64,000 bases of DNA from Tubulanus polymorphus (lineage: Eukaryota; Nemertea; Palaeonemertea; Tubulaniformes; Tubulanidae), in assembly GCF_964204645.1 (NCBI RefSeq), contig NC_134031.1:13432501-13496500 (forward strand). The letters are read 5' to 3'. Under the pieces are notes generated by a model. It saw only the letters and a program-made list of their open reading frames with translations. It was not told the origin of the DNA and ran no database searches. The number at the start of each line of letters is the position of its first letter. Within the stretch, counting starts at the first letter, position 1. Of the stretch, positions 10,301 through 20,375 are shown piece by piece. The position numbers and the translations under genes were made by a program.

Positions 10301-13172
10301 TAAGTCTACAACAAAGAAGTAACCAGTATCTGAATCATCTGAAATATCTAGGATTCTTTTCTTCCAATCAAATTTATCATTATTTTCATGTTGTGAAACT
10401 TCACTTATCTCAAATACTCCATAAGGTTGTGGTTCCATCATTGCCCAACCATACAAATTATTTGCATCTATATATAATAACTTATATCCAGGGTTATCAT
10501 TTACATTGAAATATCTATCGCCTAATACACCTGAAACTCCTCCTCTTATAGATTTTTCAAATAATAATAATTGATCTATATTTGTTAACAAATCCATTTT
10601 TATATCTGTAAATTTTAATCCACAATCCCATGTTAAACCTGGGCTAGAATAACAATGACAAGGATCAATATTGAAATATTTTAGGTTTACATCTCTAAAC
10701 CTTTCGAATATATCGGTTAATAATAATACATCTGATTTTAGATATGAATCTACTAATTGTCCATGATTTTCTATTTTGAAATGATTCCAAATATTCAATG
10801 TTCTATTATAGACTTCATCTTTAACATATTCATTTTTTAATTCATCATAGAATTGTTCTTTTAATAATTCAGATATATTGAAATCATTATGTGATTTATA
10901 AAATGAATATGGAATTGCGCCTTTATATCTCATTAATTGGAAATCATCATTATTTGGGTAATGTTGTTTTGATATTTTTAATTCATCATCAACTAATGAT
11001 TTTGATTAGTTATCTAATGAACTATTTAAAAATCTATATGAATCTATAAATCTTAAACACCCAAATTGGAATGATATATAATTCTCAGATGTTCTAGCTA
11101 ACATTTTAAATTTATAAGTTGGTATTTTATCTTTTGATCTATTTGAATTTAATCTTTCTATTTCATTATTAATTTCTTCTATTTTATGGCATAACTGTTT
11201 GATGAATAAATGTGTATCATATCCTGATAGATTATGAAATATAACTGGTACAAAGTTAATTTTCTTAGCTTGTAAGTTACAATTCTCATGCGCAGCGCCT
11301 CTAAACTTTCCATTTAAATGATCATGGTCTCTTGCTTTTTTATCTTTATAATTAAATATCTTTTCACAATAATAACATTTATCTGCAAACTCAAATGCTT
11401 CTTTATCTTCTTCTGTCATTATAATTTCTTTATTTGTATTCAATAATTTACTAAATCTTATTTCATATTCAATTAATAAGTCACAAAAATGATTAATAAC
11501 ATTTTCATTTCTATAATGATAATATTCACTTTTAATTAGTTCTGGATAATCAGATTTTATATATAACCCGAAAGCAGCAGCTGATTGATGAATCTTTTTA
11601 ATTGTATTTGTTTTTGGTGGTTCTTCTGAAAAATCATTTTCATTAGAATTTAATTTCTTTCTTTTATAATATATTTCTTTTCTATCTTGATCAGTTAGTT
11701 CTTTATTTAATGATTCAAAATCTCCGTATATAACAAATGGTACTTTATTTTTGTAATCATATTTTTTGAATTCTATTATTTTATCCTTTTCATTTGGTAA
11801 AACTAATTTACAATAATCATGATTTTCACATAATTGTTTATGATTTAATAATGCACCTTCAGTTCTGAATTTATGTAAACATTTTCTACATAGATATATT
11901 TTATTATCAAAATCATTTTCTGATTTAAAAAATAAATCAATTCTTTTAATCCACATATAATGATTCTCATAATATAATATATCTATAACATCGTTTGAAT
12001 CATAATCTTTTGATAGATATAAAAGTTCTAATGTATAATGTTTTATATTGTTACCTTTTGTATTTGGTAATTATATTAAATCAAATACATTTATTCTTAA
12101 ATTATTATCTCTTTCTATTTTTGGGATGTTTTTAATTCTAACAGGATAATTATCTATCTTATAATTATTTTCAAATGGTTTATAATAAGTTAATCTAAAA
12201 CTATGTGTAATATCTTCTGTTGGATGTAAGCAACTTATAATTGTCCATAGAAAACATTTATCATCAAAATTTTGTACATTTATTACAGCATTAGTTTTAA
12301 ATGGTAGTTTAATATAACTCGATGCTTCAATATCTGGTTCTTTATAATATGATAAATTATTTTCATCAATTGGTTTTGATTTAGTTAACTTATTATATTT
12401 TGTGTTATACACATGTAAAGTCATAAATATTATTTCATCAAATATAAAACCAGATCCTTCAAAATATTTCTCTTCTATTTTAGTTTTTTATTTCATTATA
12501 ACATTTATCTAATTTATCATCTATATGTTGTTTAGATATAATATGTTGTGAATGAGAATTTATATTATATATTGGTTTATCTTCAGATTTTATAAACTTT
12601 ACTTTAGAAGATATACTAATTTTAGGATATTCAACATCAGTTATTATTTTTATTATTTCTTTCATATTTTCTAAATGTTTTTTATTTTCTTCTAATGTTT
12701 TTCCTTCATGAAATTTAAACTAGATAGCTGCTGGACCAATATCACTTTTAAATGCTTCGGTTATCTCTATATCTTTTTTATTGTCTAATGAATTAATATA
12801 TTTTCTTACATCTTCCATGTATGGTCTTTTATTGTTTAATTTATTTCTAATTCTTTTAATTGTCTTATGTTTCTTATCGTTATCATTATCAAAATAATCC
12901 TCACCTAAAATATCATTATTCATATTTCTAATATGGCTTTAGATTTTAAATGTTCATTATAATATCTTTTATCACTGAATGATTGATTACATGTATCACA
13001 TTTATATGTTTCTTTTTCATTCTTTAATTCATCTAATTTAGTTTCTAATATATCATCTTTATATTCTAAATTCAATTTATTCTCTAAATGTGTTTTAGTT
13101 TTATTGTGTCTATTTTTGGGATTTATCTATATTGATATTACATGTTGAACAGTAGTACTTATTTGCTTCCAT

Positions 13173-13408
13173 TTTAATACTAAATCTTTTTTTAAAATTG
13201 ATTTTAGAAGTTCAATGATTTATATATGTATTATTTCAATCACACTTTACTAACACTTTTAAGGTTTAAAAATCTAACTCATACAAATATGAATATTGAA
13301 ATAATGTTTAAAATATATCTATATATCTATTCTATAAGAGCTCAAACTTTTATATTGAATAATCTGTCAATTTAAATGTTATTCATATATATGAATATTT
13401 TAAGAGTA
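13173..13408. other. AT-rich spacer upstream of polymerase B
   Basis: No gene seen. Composition matches the polymerase region. It lies between the polymerase ATG at 13172 (minus) and the palindrome, where a promoter of the element would be expected, but no motif can be assigned. Confidence 0.5.
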
Positions 13409-13809
13409 ATAGGGGTTTAGTTGTTCTAGATTAAAGGTTGAATGGTCGAGTTCATTAAAAATAAATATTAAAAGTAATTTAAAACTATAATATATTTTCA
13501 TAGCCGTGTGTATTTCAGTTGAATAATAGAATAATAATTATTATTAAAATATATTTGATTATATGAATTTGTGTATTGTAAATAAATCAATTGGTCGCGG
13601 AGTGGAGCGGTAGCGAAACGGAGCGACCAATTGATTTAATACAATATACATTTAAAATTTAAATTATTAATATCTTAGAATAAATATTTAGTTATAATAT
13701 AAAATGCACACGGCTATGAAAATATATTATAGTTTTAAATTACTTTTAATATTTATTTTTTAATGGGCTCGACCGTTCTACCTTTGGTATAGAACAACTA
13801 AACCCCTAT
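13409..13809. repeat. About 400-bp imperfect palindrome next to polymerase B
   Basis: Outer arms 13409-13510 and 13707-13809 are inverted copies (ATAGGGGTTTAGTTGTTCTA outermost, TAGCCGTGTG innermost on the left) with few mismatches. An inner pair, 13573-13598 and 13623-13649 (both with TCAATTGGTCGC), shares the same centre near 13609-13610. The core GGAGTGGAGCGG...CGAAACGGAGC is GC-rich in an AT-rich setting. The intervening blocks 13511-13572 and 13650-13706 have diverged. It fits terminal inverted repeats joined head to head, or a fold-back terminus, at the polymerase end of a linear element. It could also be an unrelated palindromic transposon. Confidence 0.8.
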
Positions 13810-15056
13810 ACTCATATCGCATCGCATCGCATCATATCACATTTCTCAACATATTCTTTATTCATGGCTTTTCAGTACCAATTCTCAGTTCTAGTGCTAC
13901 CTTCCTCATCTCTAAGACTTTTGTTGATGATATGACATGCTTTTCTACCACTTTTCCGTTGTTTGTGTTGCCGTGTTCTTGTGTCCAACTTTTCTACGGG
14001 TTGAGAATTTGCTTCCGGTGATTTTAGTCTATGTTTTAACTCCGATATTTCATGTGGGTTGCATTTTTCTTGAACTCCCTTAACTCAACTAATTTTGTGT
14101 CCTGGAAAGATTCATCATTTTCAGTTCTCGACCAACCGGCTTACTGATGGCATGTATAGTGTACCCTCCTCTTCTCCACGGTCGTTTCTATCTCGATTCC
14201 AAGTGTCCTCTTGGGGTATCTGTCTCTTTTGGATATGGAGTAGAAAATTCTTGTAGCTCCCATTGGTAGCCGGTTGTCATCTTCTGGTCAGCCATGATGT
14301 TTGGAAAATGACCTTTAGAAAAAAAACATGGTCGAGGAAATCTTTAACATATATGCATTTAACTGAATTACACGTAAAAACGAGATAATTTCCTAATTAG
14401 CACTGCACGGCTTGAGATAAAATACCGCGCAAAATACAATGTAGCCTACATACATGCAAACATATAAAAATCTATTGAAGGTAAACTTTCAGGTGTTACA
14501 CGTCGTATTGTGGACTCTAAAAACGCTTTGTGACCCGATCGACGCAAACACATATCTTCATTCCGCTTGTCCGCATTTTACACGCTTAGTGTTGCCATGT
14601 TTTTGACCTGATCAATAAATAAATTTGAATTTGATCCGTTAAATCATCATTTTTGACGAATTCACCGCTCGCTTTTACTGCGGAAGTCATGTTTGTTACG
14701 GTGAAGCTGATTGGCTAAGATAGAATCCAAGAAATTCTGGTCATATTTTCAGCTTTTTGGGATTTTAAACCAATATCAGTACGCCTCATATGAAAAATTC
14801 GATGCTGTCGATAGTGAGCAAAGGATCAACTTCACGTCGATGATCGCTGTTTAAATAGTTAAGCGAGTGTCAACGAGTTAATGCGAACCATCGAAGCCGT
14901 TTTGGGTCGCTGCTGCTGCTTGCACAAGTCTCAACGACTCAAGTCCAAGAGTCAAGTTGCTGCTGCTGCTGCTGTTGTACGTTTAGGGGTAGTAGTGTAC
15001 ATGGGGCGAGCGCGTCCTATAAGAATTAGTTGCAAAACAATCTTGAGTTAGAAGTA
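13810..15056. other. Gene-free stretch
   Basis: Base composition returns to the genome average right after the palindrome. A short CGCAT run at about 13817-13838 and a GCTGCTGCTG run at about 14910-14976 are the only simple repeats. No open frame with recognisable content. Confidence 0.6.
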
Positions 15057-15277
15057 GGCCTAATGGGTAAAAGTGCAGATCCGCACCTCTCGTGATCGAC
15101 GCAATCTACTGAATGACAGAATCAAGGCTAAAATCTAGTGAAGGATATCTTAAAATTAACCAATGGCAATGTACTGAATTGCTGATGACATTTTGAATCT
15201 GAAACAATGATATTTAATGTAATTGATTGAACCATTTACGGGGAGAGGTGCGGATCTGCACTTTTACCGGCCTAATG
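15057..15277. mobile_element. 203-bp MITE with 25-bp TIRs and 9-bp duplication
   Basis: Element 15066-15268 begins GGTAAAAGTGCAGATCCG and ends with its complement CGGATCTGCACTTTTACC; the TIRs match over about 25 bp. It is flanked by perfect GGCCTAATG at 15057-15065 and 15269-15277. A 9-bp duplication is typical of Mutator-like elements, so this may be a MULE derivative. It has no coding capacity. Confidence 0.85.
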
Positions 15278-15449
15278 TAGTTACATACACAGTAAAATAG
15301 GAAACCTGTCCTATCCAAATTATTAGGCCTAGCCTCAAGAAGGCCTAAAAATCAACTGCCGCCTTGTCCTTCGCCTTTGTTATCGATCAGGCTATTTTTA
15401 CAACGGCGTCATAGACGGACGACACCAGCTATATTTTCGACGTTTCATT

Positions 15450-15757
15450 CTGATTGGCTAAGTCACGTTGCGCATGTGCACTGAGGTGCGTGGTGGTAAG
15501 CTTTTTATAATCGGATGGGCTTATACCAACGTTAGGGATGACAAGGGCCAAAACACGGTTGAAAAAAGTAACACTTCAAAAATATACTTTCTATTCACTT
15601 CAGTCCACAATTCATGGCTTAATTCACAAACTAACACAGGTACCTTTTGAAATAGTTCAATTTATGTATGTTTCGAGTGATTAATCAACATTATTTTGAG
15701 AGATTGATTAATTAATCCTGATTGACTAATTCACGTTGCGCATGTGCACTGAGGTGC
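15450..15757. repeat. Inserted repeat flanked by 40-bp direct repeats
   Basis: 15450-15489 and 15718-15757 are near-identical (CTGATTGGCTAAGTCACG... and CTGATTGACTAATTCACG..., both ending GCACTGAGGTGC). The sequence between starts GGTGGTAAGCTTTTTATAA and matches, inverted, parts of 17094-17263. Too long for an ordinary target duplication. A further fragment of the direct repeat occurs at about 17935-17975. Confidence 0.7.
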
Positions 15758-15804
15758 CCGACTTAGAAGAAAGTGTGTAACAGAGTTAGAGAAAATAGAG
15801 CAGA

Positions 15805-15875
15805 TACATCGAGACTCGAGCCCGGGCCAGTTTATTACTAGCGAAGCATCATACCACTAGACCACTGAGCTCGCT
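15805..15875 (-). ncRNA. tRNA-like sequence, probably a SINE head or tRNA pseudogene
   Basis: On the minus strand there is an A-box-like TGGTCTAGTGGTATG (15850-15864) and a B-box-like GGCTCGAGTCTC (15811-15822) at tRNA-like spacing. The flanks do not pair as an acceptor stem and no convincing anticodon loop is seen, so a working tRNA gene is unlikely. Confidence 0.4.
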
Positions 15876-16732
15876 GAAAACCAACCTAAGGCCAAAAAAA
15901 AGATGCCTGTTTTCTCATCACACTTTTGTTTTTTACCATAACGAGGGCAGGCGGTTTTTATTTTTATGTACTTTAAAAAAAAAAAGTAGAAATAAAAAGA
16001 ACTGTTTGAATTTTTTTTGGAGATGCGGGTGGTGTCTTTTTATTTTTATTATATCAATAAAAATATCCCTCTGACATATTTTCTTCAGATGCGGAAGGTA
16101 GTTTTTTATTTTTATTTAACTGGAAAATCACTGCTTAATCCTGAAAATGCTTGGTGAATCCTGAAAATCCATTGCAACACCTCAACCGGCCAATGCATTT
16201 TCGAAAAGTTCCATCACTGTTGACTCTGGGAGATACTTGTAGAATTGGCCAACGTAGTATTGGCTTCTTTTGGAATATTATTTGAACAGATAGCAACATC
16301 TTGGACGCTATTAGCACCACATTTTACCAAGAGAAATCGCTTCGAAATAAGAATCACGCCAGAAATCAAGCTCCACAGCGACCTTGGCATTTGATATTTA
16401 GGCCTACGGTAACCGACACCGTTGATATGGGTTCGAGTCACCAGTGTGGTGCCGATGATATTTATACGATCAACTTTTCTCGATACGTTCATAGAGAAAT
16501 AAAATGATAAAAAGATGACGATATGCGTATTATATCAATGCGGGCGGGTGGATTTTAATTTTTATAAAAAACAAATTTATGTTCGAGCTATGATGCGGGA
16601 GGGCGGACTTTCTTTTTATCGCTAATTTGCCGATGATTTTTCCGATGCGGGCGGGATTTCAAAATCATGAGAAACAAGACATCTTTTTTTTTTGGCCTAA
16701 TGTTTGAACTACATATAGCCTCACCTTACCTA
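15876..16732. other. Gene-free stretch with recurrent GATGCGGG motif
   Basis: GATGCGGG-type words followed by T-rich runs recur at about 16022, 16089, 16540, 16593 and 16644. They look like a degenerate interspersed or tandem pattern. Small open frames on both strands show no recognisable domain. Confidence 0.5.
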
Positions 16733-17263
16733 GTTAGTTACCTAATCGTTGGTGGTAAGCTTTTTATAATCGGATGGGCTTATACCAACATTAGGGATGA
16801 CAATAGTCAGTAACTTGTATGTGGTTTAGTTTCACGATCGGATATTTTCACAAACCACAGTCAGGAATGGGAAGGTCATTTTTCAATGAAATCTTCGTCA
16901 GCCAATTTGACGAGTAATTTGCCTGGCATTTGTTGTCTCTTGAGATATATCTGATTTGAAATAGATGTTGGAGAACCATCAAAAATAAAAATTGTTGTTT
17001 CGTCTTGGAAGTTTTATGTAAATCCTTGTAGGTCACCTTGTCTATCATGCCACATGTATGCAATACACAGAAATGGCGGCTAATGGCGAAATTTGTGGAG
17101 AAATTAATTAATTTCTCAAAATAATGTTGATTAATCATTCGAAACATACATAGAATTGGATTATTTCGAAAGGTACCTGTGTTAGGTCCTTGTCATCCCT
17201 AAAGTTGGTATAAGCCCATCCGATTATAAAAAGCTTACCACCAACGATTAGGTAACTAACTAG
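16733..17263. mobile_element. Inverted-repeat element, about 70-bp arms
   Basis: Arms 16733-16804 and 17190-17263 are reverse complements (AGTTAGTTACCTAATCGTTG at the left end, CAACGATTAGGTAACTAACT at the right). The 385-bp interior is AT-rich; its minus-strand open frame at 16848-17147 has no recognised domain. The right arm with its inner flank (17094-17263) also matches 15490-15717 in inverted orientation. Looks like a non-autonomous fold-back DNA element, or two oppositely inserted copies of one short repeat. Confidence 0.65.
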
Positions 17264-17480
17264 GATGACAAGGGCCAAAACACGGTTGAAAAAAGCAGAA
17301 TTGAGAATCAAATCTGCAATAGAACTAGTGGGATGGTGCATTGCCGCATGTTGTTCAGCAACTAAATTTTCGGCATAAAATGTTCCACCAACCAACCACG
17401 TGTTAATGGAGAAGTTTAGAAACCACACGACGAATGTAAACGATACGTAATTACCTAAATTCAAAAACACCTACACAGAC
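17264..17480 (-). pseudogene. Minus-strand fragment with hydrophobic coding-like stretch
   Basis: Reads NYVSFTFVVWFLNFSIN and continues to FFNRVLALVI. A hydrophobic N-terminal half followed by a polar stretch suggests part of a membrane protein, but I do not recognise the family. The end of the frame (FFNRVLALVI) is also present in the copy at 15.5 kb, where it runs on into PNVGISPSDYKKL. This suggests that a piece of a coding sequence, rather than random repeat, was duplicated and then interrupted. An acceptor-like TGTGTAG lies just upstream on the minus strand. Confidence 0.3.
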
Positions 17481-18000
17481 AATATTGTAGCGTATTTTTA
17501 TCTCTGCTGCCGGTATATCGGGCTACGAGTTATGCGAGGTATTTTTAATGAGATCAGGAGGTTTGGACTTCTAAAATTGATACGACTAACGTGAAAATAT
17601 GACTTATGAAATACGAGTTATAAGCATTATTTTGTAAGGTATAAAGGAGAAAAAAGATCAGGACCAAAATAATTATATGAGAGATGTCATGACACGACCA
17701 ATTTGATGGCGACTTATGCGAATTCCCTTGGAAATTATGTCACACATAGGCAAAATAGCGTTTACTTAAATTATGCCGCATTGGCAAAATACATGTATTC
17801 ACTTCCTGAATCTTACTAGGATATGACCATATCAAACTTATGACAAACTCTGCAATAAATGAAAGGCAGGTGAGTTTTGCTTGCTAACGCAGCATTATAG
17901 GCCAATTCCTGTTAACGCCATTTTGCCAATGGTTCATTCTGATTGGCTAATCTATGCTGTACATGTGGCGTCTTGTGGAGATACCTAGCTGTAAAACTGA

Positions 18001-18068
18001 CCTTAAACCTAAGCCCAACATTAACCCTTTACACTCTAACCCTTTCGAAACCCTTACCCTAAACCTAA
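18001..18068. repeat. Degenerate telomere-like patch
   Basis: Loose repeats of TAACCCT/CCCTAA type (TTAACCCTTTACACTCTAAC, then CCCTTACCCTAAACCTAA). Reads like a decayed interstitial telomeric or minisatellite stretch. Confidence 0.4.
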
Positions 18069-18531
18069 TAGAATAATTTCATTGTTATTTCTATTAGTAT
18101 ATCTGAGGCCTTTTATATACGTTGATGTCAGCATGTTTACTAAACTAATGCTGCATCGGCAAAGTATCCATTCCCTATGAAATCAATTTCTGACTTCCAG
18201 TTATATTTTCCAATCTTTAGCTTGGACTAAGCATAACACTGAATACTAGAGACAGCGTACTACAAACTGGGAATAATGGCTCGATAGGCCTACTACATGT
18301 CATTCTGTCACACATGCTCTCCACGTTTATATCGGTATTGTTCATAATCTGTTGATCTGCCTTTATTATGCATCAATATGTTCAGTGAGGATTTAGAAAT
18401 TTTGTCGGTCCCTCTAGTCCCAAGTTTTAAGCAAGGTCTACTGGACTAGCCTACTAAAATGGAAGCGGCCAATTATTGTTAGGCGATCTTGCCTATAACT
18501 CACTGAACGGCGGTTGATGCACGCGTACTGA

Positions 18532-18617
18532 TGAGGTGGCCACATTGATCCAATTTTCTTGTGCCTAAACGTTGCACAAGCAATAGGTTAGGGGTTCAAG
18601 TCTCAGATTTTCACCAC
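18532..18617 (+). ncRNA. Weak tRNA-like sequence
   Basis: B-box-like GGTTCAAGTCTC at 18593-18604 and an A-box-like TGGCCACATTG about 60 bases earlier, with a hairpin TTGTGC...GCACAA between. Acceptor arms do not pair convincingly. Probably a SINE or tRNA pseudogene. Confidence 0.25.
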
Positions 18618-19425
18618 TGTCCTTCCCTTTGATGCTCTCTTGAATTCAGTTCGGCATGCTTGTACATGCCCAAAATCATCAAAATGAGCTATCATAGGTA
18701 AATGAGCATTGACAGAAATTTGATATCTTGGTCAAATATCCATTTCCCACAGTTAAGTTCCGGCAACGCAACCAATTTCACGTCATTTTGACTCTTATAT
18801 TACCATGATGAACCTATGATTTTAAAGAAACTAATGCTTTATTATTGATTGAACATTTCAGAAATCGGATTGTGCCGTGGCTGTTGTATGGACATCATCG
18901 TCTATAATCAGATTAGGCTTACTACTGATTCTCTAGACCTTCAAGTCTGGATTTAACTGGCAGCTGATATAAACCAGCTTGAAAAGCAAGAAGAATTTTG
19001 AGAAATGTCATCAGATATTACTGGTTCAGCCTACTACCAGGTCAGTCGGTTTAAAGAAACACCTTCAGCCTTGTACAATAAGTGATGTGATTACCTGTAG
19101 TTTCTGTTATGATATCAAGTGAGTTCAGTAGCCTATATTGAATTTGAAAAAGCAATGGCACTCGCCATTTAAACTTTATTTCCAAGACAACGGTAAATCA
19201 GTTCTGAGCAAAAACCTGACGTAAGGTGGGGATGACAGTTTGTGGGGGTATATATGGCGAGTTGGACTTAAAGAATGATACCTTGCTTCTCCTGATTGGC
19301 CAGGTCACTTTTGTAAACTGCAATAAAATTTTCAGTAAGTTCATTTCTACAGCTGTCGGGTCTGGTTAGCCTGATCACGATTTTAAAAAAGTGAGAGCAG
19401 ATGGGCGGCTGGCCGGGTTTAACTT

Positions 19426-20031
19426 TTAATGGGGAACTGCAGTCAAAAAAATTATAATTAGCCATTCATTTCTACTCTTGTTGTTGTTTAGCATAATGCT
19501 TGTTGAAATTTCCAATTCTTTCTAATTAACTTGTATACAACGATTTTAATACTGTTATCAGCAAGATTTATGGCAGACTAGAGCCGCCATATTTAAGTTC
19601 CAAAGTGAGGCATGTAAACATTGATGACGTATCCCGACCCATCATACACTGGACAGTGTGTACACAAAATCGAAGATCTCAGTTGAAAATTGCGATTAAA
19701 ATACTCCTGCTGGACTACCTGTGGGGTCTTTACTTATATTTACCCACTCACTGTGTGAAACCTATCCAAATAATTGCTGATGTGGCATTATGGTGCAGTT
19801 TAGAACTGTTATTGGACTTCAAATGATGAAAATACTATGAATAGCTGCAGTAACATGTATCGCAGTGGGCCGAACTATGTCAAAGCCGAGAGAAAAGCCG
19901 CCAGGCACTCTTCAAAACCTCTTATGGATAAAGTATTAGACAAAATGTTTTTCTGCTGTTGTGAAAATGTTTTTATAAAGGTTTCTAACACATATAGATA
20001 CAAACAATTTTTCACTGCAGTTCCCCTTTAA
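19426..20031. mobile_element. Non-autonomous TIR element with TTAA ends
   Basis: GGGGAACTGCAGTCAAAAA at 19431 is matched in reverse by TTTTTCACTGCAGTTCCCC ending at 20026, giving TIRs of about 20 bp around a roughly 600-bp body. TTAA stands just outside both ends (19426-19429, 20028-20031), separated by one base. TTAA is the piggyBac duplication, but the terminal bases differ from classical piggyBac. Open frames inside (19605-19826, 19837-20031) have no transposase similarity that I can see. Confidence 0.65.
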
Positions 20032-20145
20032 GCTTAACAGGAAGGAGAAACAAGGTAGGCTTGTCATTTTTTAAGCCTTGGTAGCATTTTTGAAATGTGT
20101 GGGCCTATGACGACCTTTATCTGTCAGGCGCATTCTTCTCGGTGT

Positions 20146-20375
20146 GCAAAAGCGCTCAAATCGACGGGAAAAGCACATTTAGGCCGGAAAACGTACGGCA
20201 CAAGAAAATACGTTTTCTCATCAAATTTTCCCCTTATCGGAGAAATGAAATTCTTGGTACGTAAAAGCGCTCAGATTGACAGGAAATGCACATTTTGGCC
20301 CGAAAATGTTCAGCGCGAGAAAAGACGTTTTCTCATCAAATTTTCTCAGTATCGGAAAAAGTTTTGCAGCAGCAG
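20146..20375. repeat. Two-copy tandem duplication, 115-bp unit
   Basis: Units start at 20146 and 20261 with G(C/T)AAAAGCGCTCA and share ACGTTTTCTCATCAAATTTT. The copies have diverged by about a fifth. Confidence 0.8.

Larger units (their letters stand above)
8858..13172 (-). pseudogene. polB: Maverick/Polinton-type DNA polymerase B, broken and LTR-interrupted
   Basis: Minus-strand family B polymerase of the protein-primed kind found in Mavericks/Polintons and related linear elements. From the N-terminus: a CSTCN zinc motif at 13172, a second CDTCNQSF zinc finger near 13000, a DKCFLWTI block near 12255, and a CRKCLHKF finger near 11900. The 3'-5' exonuclease shows YGDFES (about 11730), NLSGYDTHLF (about 11230) and YLKSDVLLL (about 10740), with an inserted zinc module (CYYCEKIF, RDHDHLNGKFRGAAH) between the first two. 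Polymerase motifs are DANNLYGWAM (about 10470), KLMNNAFY (about 9430) and YFDTDSY (about 9100). A solo LTR splits it at 9764-10296. Several stops and frameshifts (near 13120, 12720, 12480, 12071, 11006) kill it. It is far more AT-rich than its surroundings. Its C-terminal end is cut by the Gypsy 3' LTR. No integrase, protease, ATPase or capsid gene is present here. Confidence 0.85.
17481..19425. other. Gene-free stretch
   Basis: No credible coding region. Contains a telomere-like CCCTAA-related patch (18001-18068) and a tRNA-like box pair (18532-18617), given separately. Confidence 0.6.

Noticed and set aside
15805-15875. Functional tRNA gene
   Set aside because: A and B boxes are present but the acceptor stem and anticodon arm do not form.
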